Below are positions 1 through 5,242 of a stretch of DNA of 6,369 nucleotides, in pieces (positions within the stretch are counted from its first letter, which is position 1; the number at the start of each line of letters is the position of its first letter). The translations under genes were made by a program, and so were the position numbers. The stretch spans positions 1-6,369 of the forward strand of contig JAJYTL010000193.1 of NCBI GenBank assembly GCA_021793055.1, read 5' to 3'. The stretch comes from Pseudomonadota bacterium. Lineage in GTDB: Bacteria; Pseudomonadota; Alphaproteobacteria; Ferrovibrionales; Ferrovibrionaceae. The notes beneath the pieces were generated by a model. It was given only the letters and a program-made list of their open reading frames with translations. It did not search any database and had not been told where the DNA came from.

Positions 1-673
1 TCCGAAGCAATTCGCCCCGAGCGAGGATTTCGGCCGCTACCCACGACAGGAGGCAGAGGACCGCCAGAAGCTCGCCCTGGCCGGCGCCCATCTCCTCTTC
101 GCGCCGGGGGTCGATGAAATCTATCCGCTCGGCTTCGCCACCGCGATCACCGTCGACAGCCTCGCGAACTGCCTCTGCGGCCGCTTCCGGCCGGGGCATT
201 TCACCGGCGTCGCGACGGTGGTGGGCAAGCTCCTGCTGCAGGCGCTGCCCGATGTGGCGCTTTTTGGCGAGAAGGATTACCAGCAGCTGCTGGTGATCCG
301 CCGGCTGGTACGCGACCTCGACATTCCGGTGCGGGTCGTCGGCGTCCAGACGGTGCGCGAGGCCGACGGCCTCGCGCTTTCGTCGCGCAACCAATACCTG
401 AGCGCCGCCGAGCGGGCCGCCGCGCCAGCGATCCATCGGACGCTGCGGGCCGCCGCCGTGGCGCTCAAGGCTGGCGCGCCGGCCACCCCGCTCCTCGCCG
501 AAGCCGAAACAAGCCTTCTCGCCGCGGGCTTCGCCCGCGTCGACTACCTCGAACTTCGCCACGAGGAAACCCTGGCTGCGCTCGATCGCTCGGCACTTGG
601 CGCGCGACTTTTCGTCGCCGCTTGGCTCGGCAAGACGCGCCTGATCGACAATCTCGGGCTGGCCGCCGTCTAA
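1..673 (+). CDS. panC: Pantoate--beta-alanine ligase (pantothenate synthetase), 5'-truncated by the window edge
   Basis: Cytoplasmic enzyme of the last step of pantothenate (vitamin B5) synthesis, joining pantoate and beta-alanine with ATP hydrolysis to AMP and PPi. The first full codon starts at base 2, and 223 residues are readable before the TAA at 671-673. Since the E. coli enzyme has 283 residues, roughly the first 60, including the N-terminal nucleotide-binding HIGH-like segment, lie outside the window. Family signatures are clear and in order: QFAPSEDFGRYPR, EIYPLGFAT, LCGRFRPGHFTGVATVV (pantoate/ATP pocket), the near-invariant FGEKDYQQL, and VREADGLALSSRN, which contains the KMSKS-like loop. 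The reading frame is intact to the stop. The gene converges on rpoH across a 36-bp gap in which I see no convincing terminator hairpin. Whether panB lies upstream cannot be seen. Identification is close to certain from motif order. Confidence 0.97.
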   Translation, partial: PKQFAPSEDFGRYPRQEAEDRQKLALAGAHLLFAPGVDEIYPLGFATAITVDSLANCLCGRFRPGHFTGVATVVGKLLLQALPDVALFGEKDYQQLLVIRRLVRDLDIPVRVVGVQTVREADGLALSSRNQYLSAAERAAAPAIHRTLRAAAVALKAGAPATPLLAEAETSLLAAGFARVDYLELRHEETLAALDRSALGARLFVAAWLGKTRLIDNLGLAAV

Positions 674-709
674 GCGCGGAACAACGGCCTAAGTCCCGCT
701 GCTCGCCGG

Positions 710-1636
710 TTACATCTGCTCGGGCAAGGCGGCGGATTGACCGCCGCGCGAGCCGTTCGGCTGATGGCTTTTCAGTTCGTGGCTTTCGCGTAGCACGGCA
801 TCCTGCAATTTGCGGAAGGCACTGTGTTCGATCTGGCGCACGCGCTCCTTGGTGATGCCGAGACGAACCCCGAGCTCCTCCAGGGTGGAATGATCCTCGC
901 GCAGCCGCCGCGCGCGGATGATCAGCCGTTCGCGATCGCTCAGCGTATCGAGCGCCGAAACCAGCCAGCGGTGCTCGATCTCGCCGTCGCGATGCTGGAT
1001 TGCGGTCTCTTCCGGGCTCGGCGCGGCATCGACGAGGAAATCCTCCCATTCGTCCGTGCCGTCGAGTCCGACCGGCTCGTTCAGCGAATGGTCGCGTCCG
1101 GACAAGCGCTCGGCCATGGCGTTGACCTCGCGCGTCGAGACCTTGAGATCGGCGGCGATCTTCTTGCTCGCCGCCCCGCTCAGTCCGGCTGCGCCAGCCG
1201 GCTCGAGCTTCGCGCGCAGCCAGCGCAAATTGAAGAACAGAGCCTTCTGCGCCGCCGAGGTCCCGGTACGGACGATCGACCAGTTGCGCAGCACGAATTC
1301 CTGCATCGCCGAGCGGATCCACCAACTCGCGTAGGTCGAAAAGCGGACCTCGCGCGAGGGCTCGAAACGGGCCGCCGCCTGCATCAGGCCGACATTGCCC
1401 TCTTGCACCAGATCGCCCACCGGCAGGCCGTACTGGCGGAAGCGGCGGGCGATGGAAACCACGAGCCGGAGATACGCGCCGACCAACTCGTGCAGCGCCT
1501 TCTCGTCGCCGCTCTCGCGCCAGCGCCGCGCCAGCTCGAACTCGCGCTCCTGGCTCAATAGAGGGCGGTCCATCGCCGCCGCAATATAGTTCCGGTTGTG
1601 GCGCGTCGCGTGTGAGGATTCGGTGCGCGTGGCCAT
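710..1636 (-). CDS. rpoH: RNA polymerase sigma-32 family factor (RpoH-type)
   Basis: Alternative sigma factor of the heat-shock/oxidative-stress class, 308 residues from the chosen ATG. Region 1.2 is near 17-40. Region 2 spans about 49-120, with VGDLVQEGNVGLMQAAARFEP and FSTYASWWIRSAMQEFVLRNWSIV, the core-binding and -10-recognition helices. The RpoH box is at 128-141 (AAQKALFFNLRWLR) and marks the sigma-32 branch rather than RpoD or RpoS. Region 4 is at about 224-284, with the -35-reading helix-turn-helix LEELGVRLGITKERVRQIE. A GTG lies directly upstream (1637-1639), but the ATG at 1634-1636 sits 8 nt after an AAGGAG Shine-Dalgarno and is preferred. Alphaproteobacteria often carry two RpoH paralogues; which one this is (the RpoH2 type answers photo-oxidative stress in Rhodobacter) cannot be decided here. 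The gene is divergent from the MarR-family gene and convergent with panC. Family assignment is very secure. Confidence 0.96.
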   Translation of the reverse strand: MATRTESSHATRHNRNYIAAAMDRPLLSQEREFELARRWRESGDEKALHELVGAYLRLVVSIARRFRQYGLPVGDLVQEGNVGLMQAAARFEPSREVRFSTYASWWIRSAMQEFVLRNWSIVRTGTSAAQKALFFNLRWLRAKLEPAGAAGLSGAASKKIAADLKVSTREVNAMAERLSGRDHSLNEPVGLDGTDEWEDFLVDAAPSPEETAIQHRDGEIEHRWLVSALDTLSDRERLIIRARRLREDHSTLEELGVRLGITKERVRQIEHSAFRKLQDAVLRESHELKSHQPNGSRGGQSAALPEQM

Positions 1637-1644
1637 CACTAACG

Positions 1645-1650
1645 CTCCTT
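1645..1650 (-). promoter_or_regulatory. Shine-Dalgarno of the rpoH-type gene (decides ATG over GTG start)
   Basis: On the - strand this reads AAGGAG, 8 nt before the ATG at 1636 and 5 nt before the adjoining GTG at 1639. The spacing favours the ATG. Confidence 0.75.
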
Positions 1651-1716
1651 GCCCGAGCCGCCCTGAGGATCGAGGTCACGGCCGCCGATAGGCATTCTTC
1701 GATTACTGTCGAGTCG

Positions 1717-1745
1717 ATACTATAAGTTGGCCTGGCCTCTTGCAA
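1717..1745 (-). promoter_or_regulatory. Predicted promoter of the rpoH-type gene
   Basis: On the - strand, TTGCAA (1745-1740) is followed after 17 bp by TAGTAT (1722-1717), a -10 box keeping the key T1, A2 and T6. The predicted start would be near 1710, giving a leader of about 74 nt. The -35 hexamer is its own reverse complement and is also usable by the opposite gene. TATAGT, offset by 2 bp, is an alternative -10 with a 15-bp spacer. This is sequence inference only; no heat-shock-type -10 (CCCCAT-like) is apparent. Confidence 0.45.
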
Positions 1746-1768
1746 GGATAATTTTGAATCGCTACTAT
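1740..1768 (+). promoter_or_regulatory. Predicted promoter of the MarR-family gene, sharing its -35 with rpoH
   Basis: TTGCAA (1740-1745), a 17-bp spacer, then TACTAT (1763-1768). If the last base of the -10 is at -7, transcription starts at 1775, exactly the A of the proposed ATG, so the transcript would be leaderless. A competing -10, GATAAT at 1747-1752, pairs only with TTGGCC (1727-1732) at a short 14-bp spacer and seems less likely. Confidence 0.4.
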
Positions 1769-1774
1769 CTCGTA

Positions 1775-2386
1775 ATGTCACAGAATCCGGATATTACGTC
1801 GCGTCGGATCGCTCAGCTGGTCGACCGCCTGACGCGACTGAGCCGCGATCTTCAGTTCTGCGAAGGGCTGAACCCGGCGCAATGGGAAGCGCTTCGCTTC
1901 CTCGCCCGGGCGAACCGGTATTCGCGCTCGCCGAGCGCGCTGGCCGCTTTTCTCGGCACCACCCGCGGCACCGCCTCGCAGACCTTGATCGCGCTCGAGA
2001 ACCGGGGCTTGGTGACGCGCCGCCGTGGCACCGCCGACGGCCGTACGCGCGCCCTCGACCTCACGCCCGCGGGCGAGGCGCTGCTGTGCCGCGACCCGAT
2101 CCTCGCGGTCGAGGACGCGGCCAGGGATCTCCCCGACGAGGTTGCCATCGCGCTGGTGCGGGGCCTGAGCCGCCTCACCCACGAGTTGCAGAGCCGCGCC
2201 GGGGCCAAGGCCTTCGGGGTATGCCGCAATTGCAGCCTGCTCTGCCTGGAAGCGGCCGCCATCGGCGAGACGGCCAGGGTCAGCGCACGCGAGGAAGCAG
2301 CGTCGCGCTGCGGCCTCACCGGCGAGCCCTTGGACGAGACCGATCAGGTCTGCATCTGCGTCGGCTTCGAGCAGGCCAACGCCTGA
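1775..2386 (+). CDS. MarR-family winged-helix transcriptional regulator with cysteine-rich C-terminal tail
   Basis: A 203-residue DNA-binding regulator. Residues about 8-45 form the first helices (NPAQWEALRFLARA is typical of MarR proteins). The winged helix runs about 52-98, with the recognition helix around GTTRGTASQTLIALENRGLV and the wing at TRRRGTADGRTRALDLTPAG. The last third is unusual for MarR: cysteines at 150, 153, 157, 179, 193 and 195 (CRNCSLLC, RCGLTGEPL, CIC) suggest a bound metal, an Fe-S cluster or a thiol switch; Cys29 and Cys105 lie in the core. The ATG at 1775 has no Shine-Dalgarno and may be read from a leaderless mRNA. A TTG at 1754 with AAGGA 5 nt upstream would add seven residues (LNRYYLV) and cannot be excluded. 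The gene is divergent from rpoH, so both it and rpoH are candidate targets. The ligand is unknown and no gene symbol is warranted. Confidence 0.9.
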   Translation: MSQNPDITSRRIAQLVDRLTRLSRDLQFCEGLNPAQWEALRFLARANRYSRSPSALAAFLGTTRGTASQTLIALENRGLVTRRRGTADGRTRALDLTPAGEALLCRDPILAVEDAARDLPDEVAIALVRGLSRLTHELQSRAGAKAFGVCRNCSLLCLEAAAIGETARVSAREEAASRCGLTGEPLDETDQVCICVGFEQANA

Positions 2387-2412
2387 CGCCGCGGCGGCCG
2401 GCCGCAGCGAGC

Positions 2413-2458
2413 GGGATGGCAAGGCCATCCGGCGCGCGGTTTTGGGCCTTGCCATCCC
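2413..2458 (+). terminator. Strong 14-bp inverted repeat after the MarR-family gene; terminator or leader switch
   Basis: GGGATGGCAAGGCC (2413-2426) pairs perfectly with GGCCTTGCCATCCC (2445-2458) around an 18-nt loop. It begins 26 bp past the regulator's stop and ends 85 bp before the moxR ATG. No U-tract follows immediately; the nearest is CTTTTA at about 2468-2473, so a canonical intrinsic terminator is not assured. The left arm can instead pair locally: GGATGGC (2414-2420), loop AAG, GCCATCC (2424-2430), which excludes the long stem. Upstream, 2394-2405 is a perfect 12-bp GC palindrome. The structure is directly seen; its role is inferred. Confidence 0.55.
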
Positions 2459-2543
2459 TCCGCCCCGCTTTTACCTTGCCTTTAACCGATTACGATTTCG
2501 CCCGCGACTTGGCGAGCAACCCATTCACGCAGCGCAGGATTTC

Positions 2544-3392
2544 ATGAAATTCGAAGGTACCGATAGCTATGTCGCCACCGAAGATCTGATGGTGGCGGTA
2601 AACGCCGGAATCACGCTCGAGCGGCCGCTTTTGGTGAAAGGCGAGCCCGGCACTGGCAAGACCGTTCTCGCTTACGAAATCGCCAAGGCGCTCGGCCGGC
2701 CCCTGATCGAGTGGCACATCAAGTCCACCACCAAGGCGATGCACGGTCTCTACGAATACGATGCGGTGTCGCGACTTCGCGACTCCCAGCTCGGCGACGA
2801 GCGGGTGCGCGACATCCGCCACTACATCCTGCGCGGCAAGCTATGGGAAGCCTTCGTCGCCGACGAGCGGCCGGTGCTGCTGATCGACGAGATCGACAAG
2901 GCGGACATCGAGTTCCCCAACGATCTGCTGCTCGAACTCGACCGCATGGAGTTCTACATCTACGAAACCCGCGAGACGGTAAAAGCGCGCCATCGCCCGA
3001 TCGTCATCATCACCTCGAACAACGAAAAGGAGCTGCCGGACGCCTTCCTGCGCCGCTGCTTCTTCCACTACATCCGCTTTCCCGACAGCGAAACGATGCA
3101 GCGTATCGTCGCGGTGCATTTCCCCGACATCCAGCGCGAGTTGGTGCACGAGGCGCTGACGCTATTCTACGAGATCCGCGATACGCCCGGCCTGAAAAAG
3201 AAGCCCTCGACCTCGGAGCTGATCGACTGGCTGAAGCTCTTGATGGCCGAGGACCTATCGCCCGAGGTCCTGCGTCAGCGCGATCCCAACAAGCTGATCC
3301 CGCCGCTGCACGGCGCGTTGCTGAAAACCGAGCAGGACGTTCATCTCTTCGAACGGCTCGCCTTCCTCGCCCGGCGCGAGCGCAGCCACTGA
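2544..3392 (+). CDS. MoxR-family AAA+ ATPase
   Basis: Cytoplasmic AAA+ ATPase of 282 residues, a family that works with VWA-domain partners in chaperone-like maturation or assembly of protein complexes. Visible motifs: N-terminal MKFEGTDSYVATEDL; Walker A GEPGTGKT at 33-40; a GLYEYDAVSRLRDSQ loop at 68-82; Walker B VLLIDEID at 111-118; sensor 1 TSNN at 157-160; an arginine-finger region FLRRCFFHY at 168-176; and the C-terminal lid with LIPPLHGALLKTEQDVHLFERLAF. All ATPase residues are intact, so it should be active. The ATG at 2544 follows CAGGA by 4 nt. An in-frame start at 2442 would add 34 residues, but it lies in the upstream hairpin and the extra sequence has no family character. The VWA gene follows after 19 bp, so the two form an operon. 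The closest named relatives are CoxD-like, but there are no CO-dehydrogenase genes here, so that symbol is withheld. A weak promoter (TTTTAC, 16 bp, TACGAT at 2469-2496) is possible. Confidence 0.95.
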   Translation: MKFEGTDSYVATEDLMVAVNAGITLERPLLVKGEPGTGKTVLAYEIAKALGRPLIEWHIKSTTKAMHGLYEYDAVSRLRDSQLGDERVRDIRHYILRGKLWEAFVADERPVLLIDEIDKADIEFPNDLLLELDRMEFYIYETRETVKARHRPIVIITSNNEKELPDAFLRRCFFHYIRFPDSETMQRIVAVHFPDIQRELVHEALTLFYEIRDTPGLKKKPSTSELIDWLKLLMAEDLSPEVLRQRDPNKLIPPLHGALLKTEQDVHLFERLAFLARRERSH

Positions 3393-3411
3393 ACCGAACC
3401 GCGGAGCCGGC

Positions 3412-4590
3412 ATGTTCGTCAACTTCTTCTTCGAACTCCGTCAAGCCAAGGTGCCCGTCAGCCTCCGCGAGTACCTCACGCTGCTCGAGGCGATGAAGGC
3501 CGGCCTCTCGAACTGGCGCGTCGAAGACTTCTATTACCTCAGCCGCTCAACGCTGGTGAAGGATGAGCGCAATCTCGACAAGTTCGACCGCGTGTTCGGC
3601 CACTGCTTCAACGGCCTCGAATCGCTGTCCGGCGAGGAAGTCACCGAAATTCCCGAGGAGTGGCTGCGCAAGCTCGCGGAAAAGGTGCTGACGCCAGAAG
3701 AGATGGCGGCCATCCAATCGCTCGGCGGTTGGGAGAAGCTGATGGAGACGCTCAAGGAGCGGCTGCGCGAACAGAAGGGCCGCCACCAGGGCGGCAGCAA
3801 GTGGATCGGCACTGCCGGCACATCGCCGTTCGGCGCCTATGGCTACAACCCGGAAGGCGTGCGCATCGGCCAGGACGAATCGCGCCATCGCCGCGCCGTC
3901 AAGGTCTGGGACAAGCGCGAATACCGCAACCTCGACGATTCGGTCGAACTCGGCACGCGTAACATCAAGATCGCGCTGCGACGGCTGCGCCAGTTCGCCC
4001 GCGAGGGCGCCGATCTCGAACTCGATCTGCCGGACACGATCCGCGCCACCGCGAGCAACGCCGGCTATCTCGACATCAAGATGGTGCCGGAACGGCATAA
4101 TACCGTGAAGGTTCTGGTGCTCTTCGACATCGGCGGCTCGATGGACGATCACATCCGCGTCTGCGAGGAGCTGTTCTCCGCCGCGCGCACCGAATTCAAG
4201 CATCTCGAGTTCTTTTACTTCCACAACTGCCCCTACGAACGGCTGTGGAAGGACAATCACCGGCGCCACACCGAGCACGTCCCGACCTGGGAGACCATCC
4301 ACACCTATAGCTCCGAGTACAAGCTGATCCTGGTCGGCGACGCCACCATGAGCCCCTACGAGATCGTCTATCCCGGCGGCAGCGTCGAGCACTGGAACGA
4401 GGAGCCGGGCCAGCTCTGGCTGCAGCGCCTGCTCGACACCTATCCCAAGGCGGCATGGCTCAACCCGGTGGCGGAAAAGTACTGGGACTACACGCCCTCG
4501 GTGCAGCTTATCCGCCAACTCATGGGCGAGCGCATGTTCCCGCTCACCTTGGGCGGACTCGAAAGCGCGATGCGCGAACTAGTGCGCTAA
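3412..4590 (+). CDS. VWA domain-containing CoxE-like protein, partner of the MoxR ATPase
   Basis: A 392-residue protein without a signal peptide or obvious membrane segment; likely the cytoplasmic partner or adaptor of the ATPase encoded just upstream. The N-terminal part (about 1-130) is helical and charged (VNFFFELRQAKVPVSLREYLTLLEAM). A conserved linker with GTSPFGAYGYNPEGVRIG (134-153) follows, and the von Willebrand A fold runs from about 232. Its metal-ion site reads D239-I-G-G-S243-M-D, so the classical DxSxS is DxGxS, with later elements LVGDATMSPYEI (307-318) and PGGSVEHWNEEPGQLW. From memory of the CoxE-like family, the glycine is usual there rather than damage. GGAG at 3403-3406 lies 5 nt before the ATG. 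The 19-bp gap from moxR indicates co-transcription and probably coupled expression. The client complex is unknown; with no coxMSL genes visible, a role in CO dehydrogenase maturation is unsupported. Confidence 0.93.
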   Translation: MFVNFFFELRQAKVPVSLREYLTLLEAMKAGLSNWRVEDFYYLSRSTLVKDERNLDKFDRVFGHCFNGLESLSGEEVTEIPEEWLRKLAEKVLTPEEMAAIQSLGGWEKLMETLKERLREQKGRHQGGSKWIGTAGTSPFGAYGYNPEGVRIGQDESRHRRAVKVWDKREYRNLDDSVELGTRNIKIALRRLRQFAREGADLELDLPDTIRATASNAGYLDIKMVPERHNTVKVLVLFDIGGSMDDHIRVCEELFSAARTEFKHLEFFYFHNCPYERLWKDNHRRHTEHVPTWETIHTYSSEYKLILVGDATMSPYEIVYPGGSVEHWNEEPGQLWLQRLLDTYPKAAWLNPVAEKYWDYTPSVQLIRQLMGERMFPLTLGGLESAMRELVR

Positions 4591-4766
4591 CGCGCGGCGA
4601 TTTCAGGTCGATCCAGCCCAGCATCATCGCGCACGAGCGTCCGGCCGCCGCGACCACTTCCCCGCCCTTCTCCTCGGGCGCGCGGGCACCGGCGCAGGAT
4701 TTCGGTGGCCCCGGCGTGTAACCAAACACGCTAGCAGGACCGCCCCCCTTAGAGGAGCACGTATCG
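4591..4766. other. Intergenic spacer with several small dyads
   Basis: This 176-bp spacer lies between the VWA gene and the Spy/CpxP-like gene. I see no gene in it that I would defend. It contains CGCCC (4663-4667)/GGGCG (4676-4680) around an 8-nt loop, GCGTGT (4714-4719)/ACACGC (4726-4731) around AACCAA, and a longer-range pairing GGCCGCC (4643-4649)/GGTGGCC (4704-4710) enclosing the first hairpin. None is followed by a U-run. No convincing -35/-10 pair for the downstream gene was found, so its promoter remains unplaced. Confidence 0.4.
4751..4757 (+). promoter_or_regulatory. Strong Shine-Dalgarno of the Spy/CpxP-like gene
   Basis: AGAGGAG lies 9 nt before the ATG at 4767 and fixes the start that yields an intact signal peptide. 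Confidence 0.75.
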
Positions 4767-5222
4767 ATGCACCGATCCGTAATCGCCGCCGCTTTCGCCA
4801 TGGCCTTGAGCGCCACCGCGCTGCCGCTTGCCGCCACGCCGGCGGCGGCGCATCCACGCCCGCAGCAAGGGCCGCATATCTCGATGATCGCCGGCCGCAT
4901 CGCCTTTCTCAAGGCGGAGCTCGGCATCACCCCGGCGCAGGAAGCGTTGTGGAAGCCGGTGGCGACGGCGATGCGCGAGAACGCCGTCGCGCGCCGGCAA
5001 CTGCGGCGGGATTTCCACGCCGCCCGCACCGGTAAGAACCTCGACGCGATCGCGCGCCTGACGCTACGCGAGAAGGCGGTCGAAACCCATGCAACGAGCC
5101 TGCGCCGCTTCTCCAGCGCCTTCAAGCCGCTCTACGCCAGCTTGAGCCCGAAGCAGAAACACGTCGCCGATGTGCTCTTCGGCCGCTTTGCGCGCCACGG
5201 CCATCATCCGGGACGCGGCTAG
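4767..5222 (+). CDS. Spy/CpxP-like (LTXXQ-motif) exported protein
   Basis: A 151-residue small periplasmic protein. Residues 1-28 are a classical Sec signal peptide (MHRSVIAAAFAMALSATALPLAATPAAA), with likely cleavage at AAA28-H29, leaving about 123 residues. The mature part is almost all helical, basic and charged. It has the two spaced LTXXQ-type motifs of the Spy/CpxP group: GITPAQEALW at 53-62 and LSPKQKHVAD at 126-135, separated by helices rich in Arg and Lys. Spy and CpxP of E. coli are cradle-shaped dimers that bind unfolded envelope proteins or restrain the Cpx sensor; such a role here is inferred from family only. The tail is His-rich (HGHHPGRG), which could bind metal. No partner sensor kinase or response regulator is in the window. 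The gene has its own strong ribosome binding site, lies 176 bp from the VWA gene and is convergent with the SMP-30 gene at a 20-bp gap. Confidence 0.85.
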   Translation: MHRSVIAAAFAMALSATALPLAATPAAAHPRPQQGPHISMIAGRIAFLKAELGITPAQEALWKPVATAMRENAVARRQLRRDFHAARTGKNLDAIARLTLREKAVETHATSLRRFSSAFKPLYASLSPKQKHVADVLFGRFARHGHHPGRG

Positions 5223-5242
5223 GCCCTCGCCGTGAAGCCGAT

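Larger units (their letters stand above)
1699..1768. repeat. Three related TCGNT/TACT motifs in the rpoH-marR promoter region (possible operator)
   Basis: TCGATACTAT (1714-1723) recurs as TCGCTACTAT (1759-1768), 45 bp apart start to start, and a weaker relative, TCGATTACTG, lies at 1699-1708. The first two cover the proposed -10 boxes of the two divergent promoters. Bases 1702-1723 also form an imperfect dyad (ATTACTGTCGA, G, TCGATACTAT; 7 of 10 arm positions match). This would suit autoregulation by the MarR-family protein, but part of the similarity may simply be the -10 boxes themselves. Confidence 0.3.

Noticed and set aside
674..709. Bidirectional terminator between panC and rpoH
   Set aside because: The 36-bp gap contains no stem of useful length and no T-run on either strand.
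824..1561. 245-codon + strand open frame
   Set aside because: It lies entirely antisense to the rpoH-type gene. Its composition (Ala, Arg, Leu, Gln-rich) is what a GC-rich antisense frame gives, and it has no domain or ribosome binding site.
1637..1710. RNA thermometer in the rpoH leader
   Set aside because: Only a 4-bp hairpin (GCTC/GAGC) and a 4-bp TCCT/AGGA pairing touch the Shine-Dalgarno. Neither resembles a ROSE or FourU element, so the support is too weak.
465..1781. 438-codon - strand open frame overlapping rpoH and the panC end
   Set aside because: It is another frame of the sigma factor region and extends antisense into panC. It is Arg/Gly/Ala-rich with no recognisable motif.
2442..2543. 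34-residue N-terminal extension of the MoxR ATPase
   Set aside because: It would begin inside the 14-bp hairpin. The peptide has no family character, and homologues as I recall them begin at MxFEGTDxY, matching the ATG at 2544.
3547..4518. 323-codon - strand open frame
   Set aside because: It is antisense to the VWA gene, which has strong family motifs along its whole length. The antisense protein is a Val/Ala/Leu-rich shadow.
2544..4590. CO-dehydrogenase maturation genes coxD/coxE
   Set aside because: Family resemblance only. No coxM, coxS, coxL or other carbon monoxide genes are in the window, and this pair is widespread without them.
4544..5125. 193-codon - strand open frame across the spacer and the Spy/CpxP-like gene
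   Set aside because: Most of it is antisense to the exported protein, which has a signal peptide, a good ribosome binding site and LTXXQ motifs. The spacer part is noted as a finding but is not called a gene.
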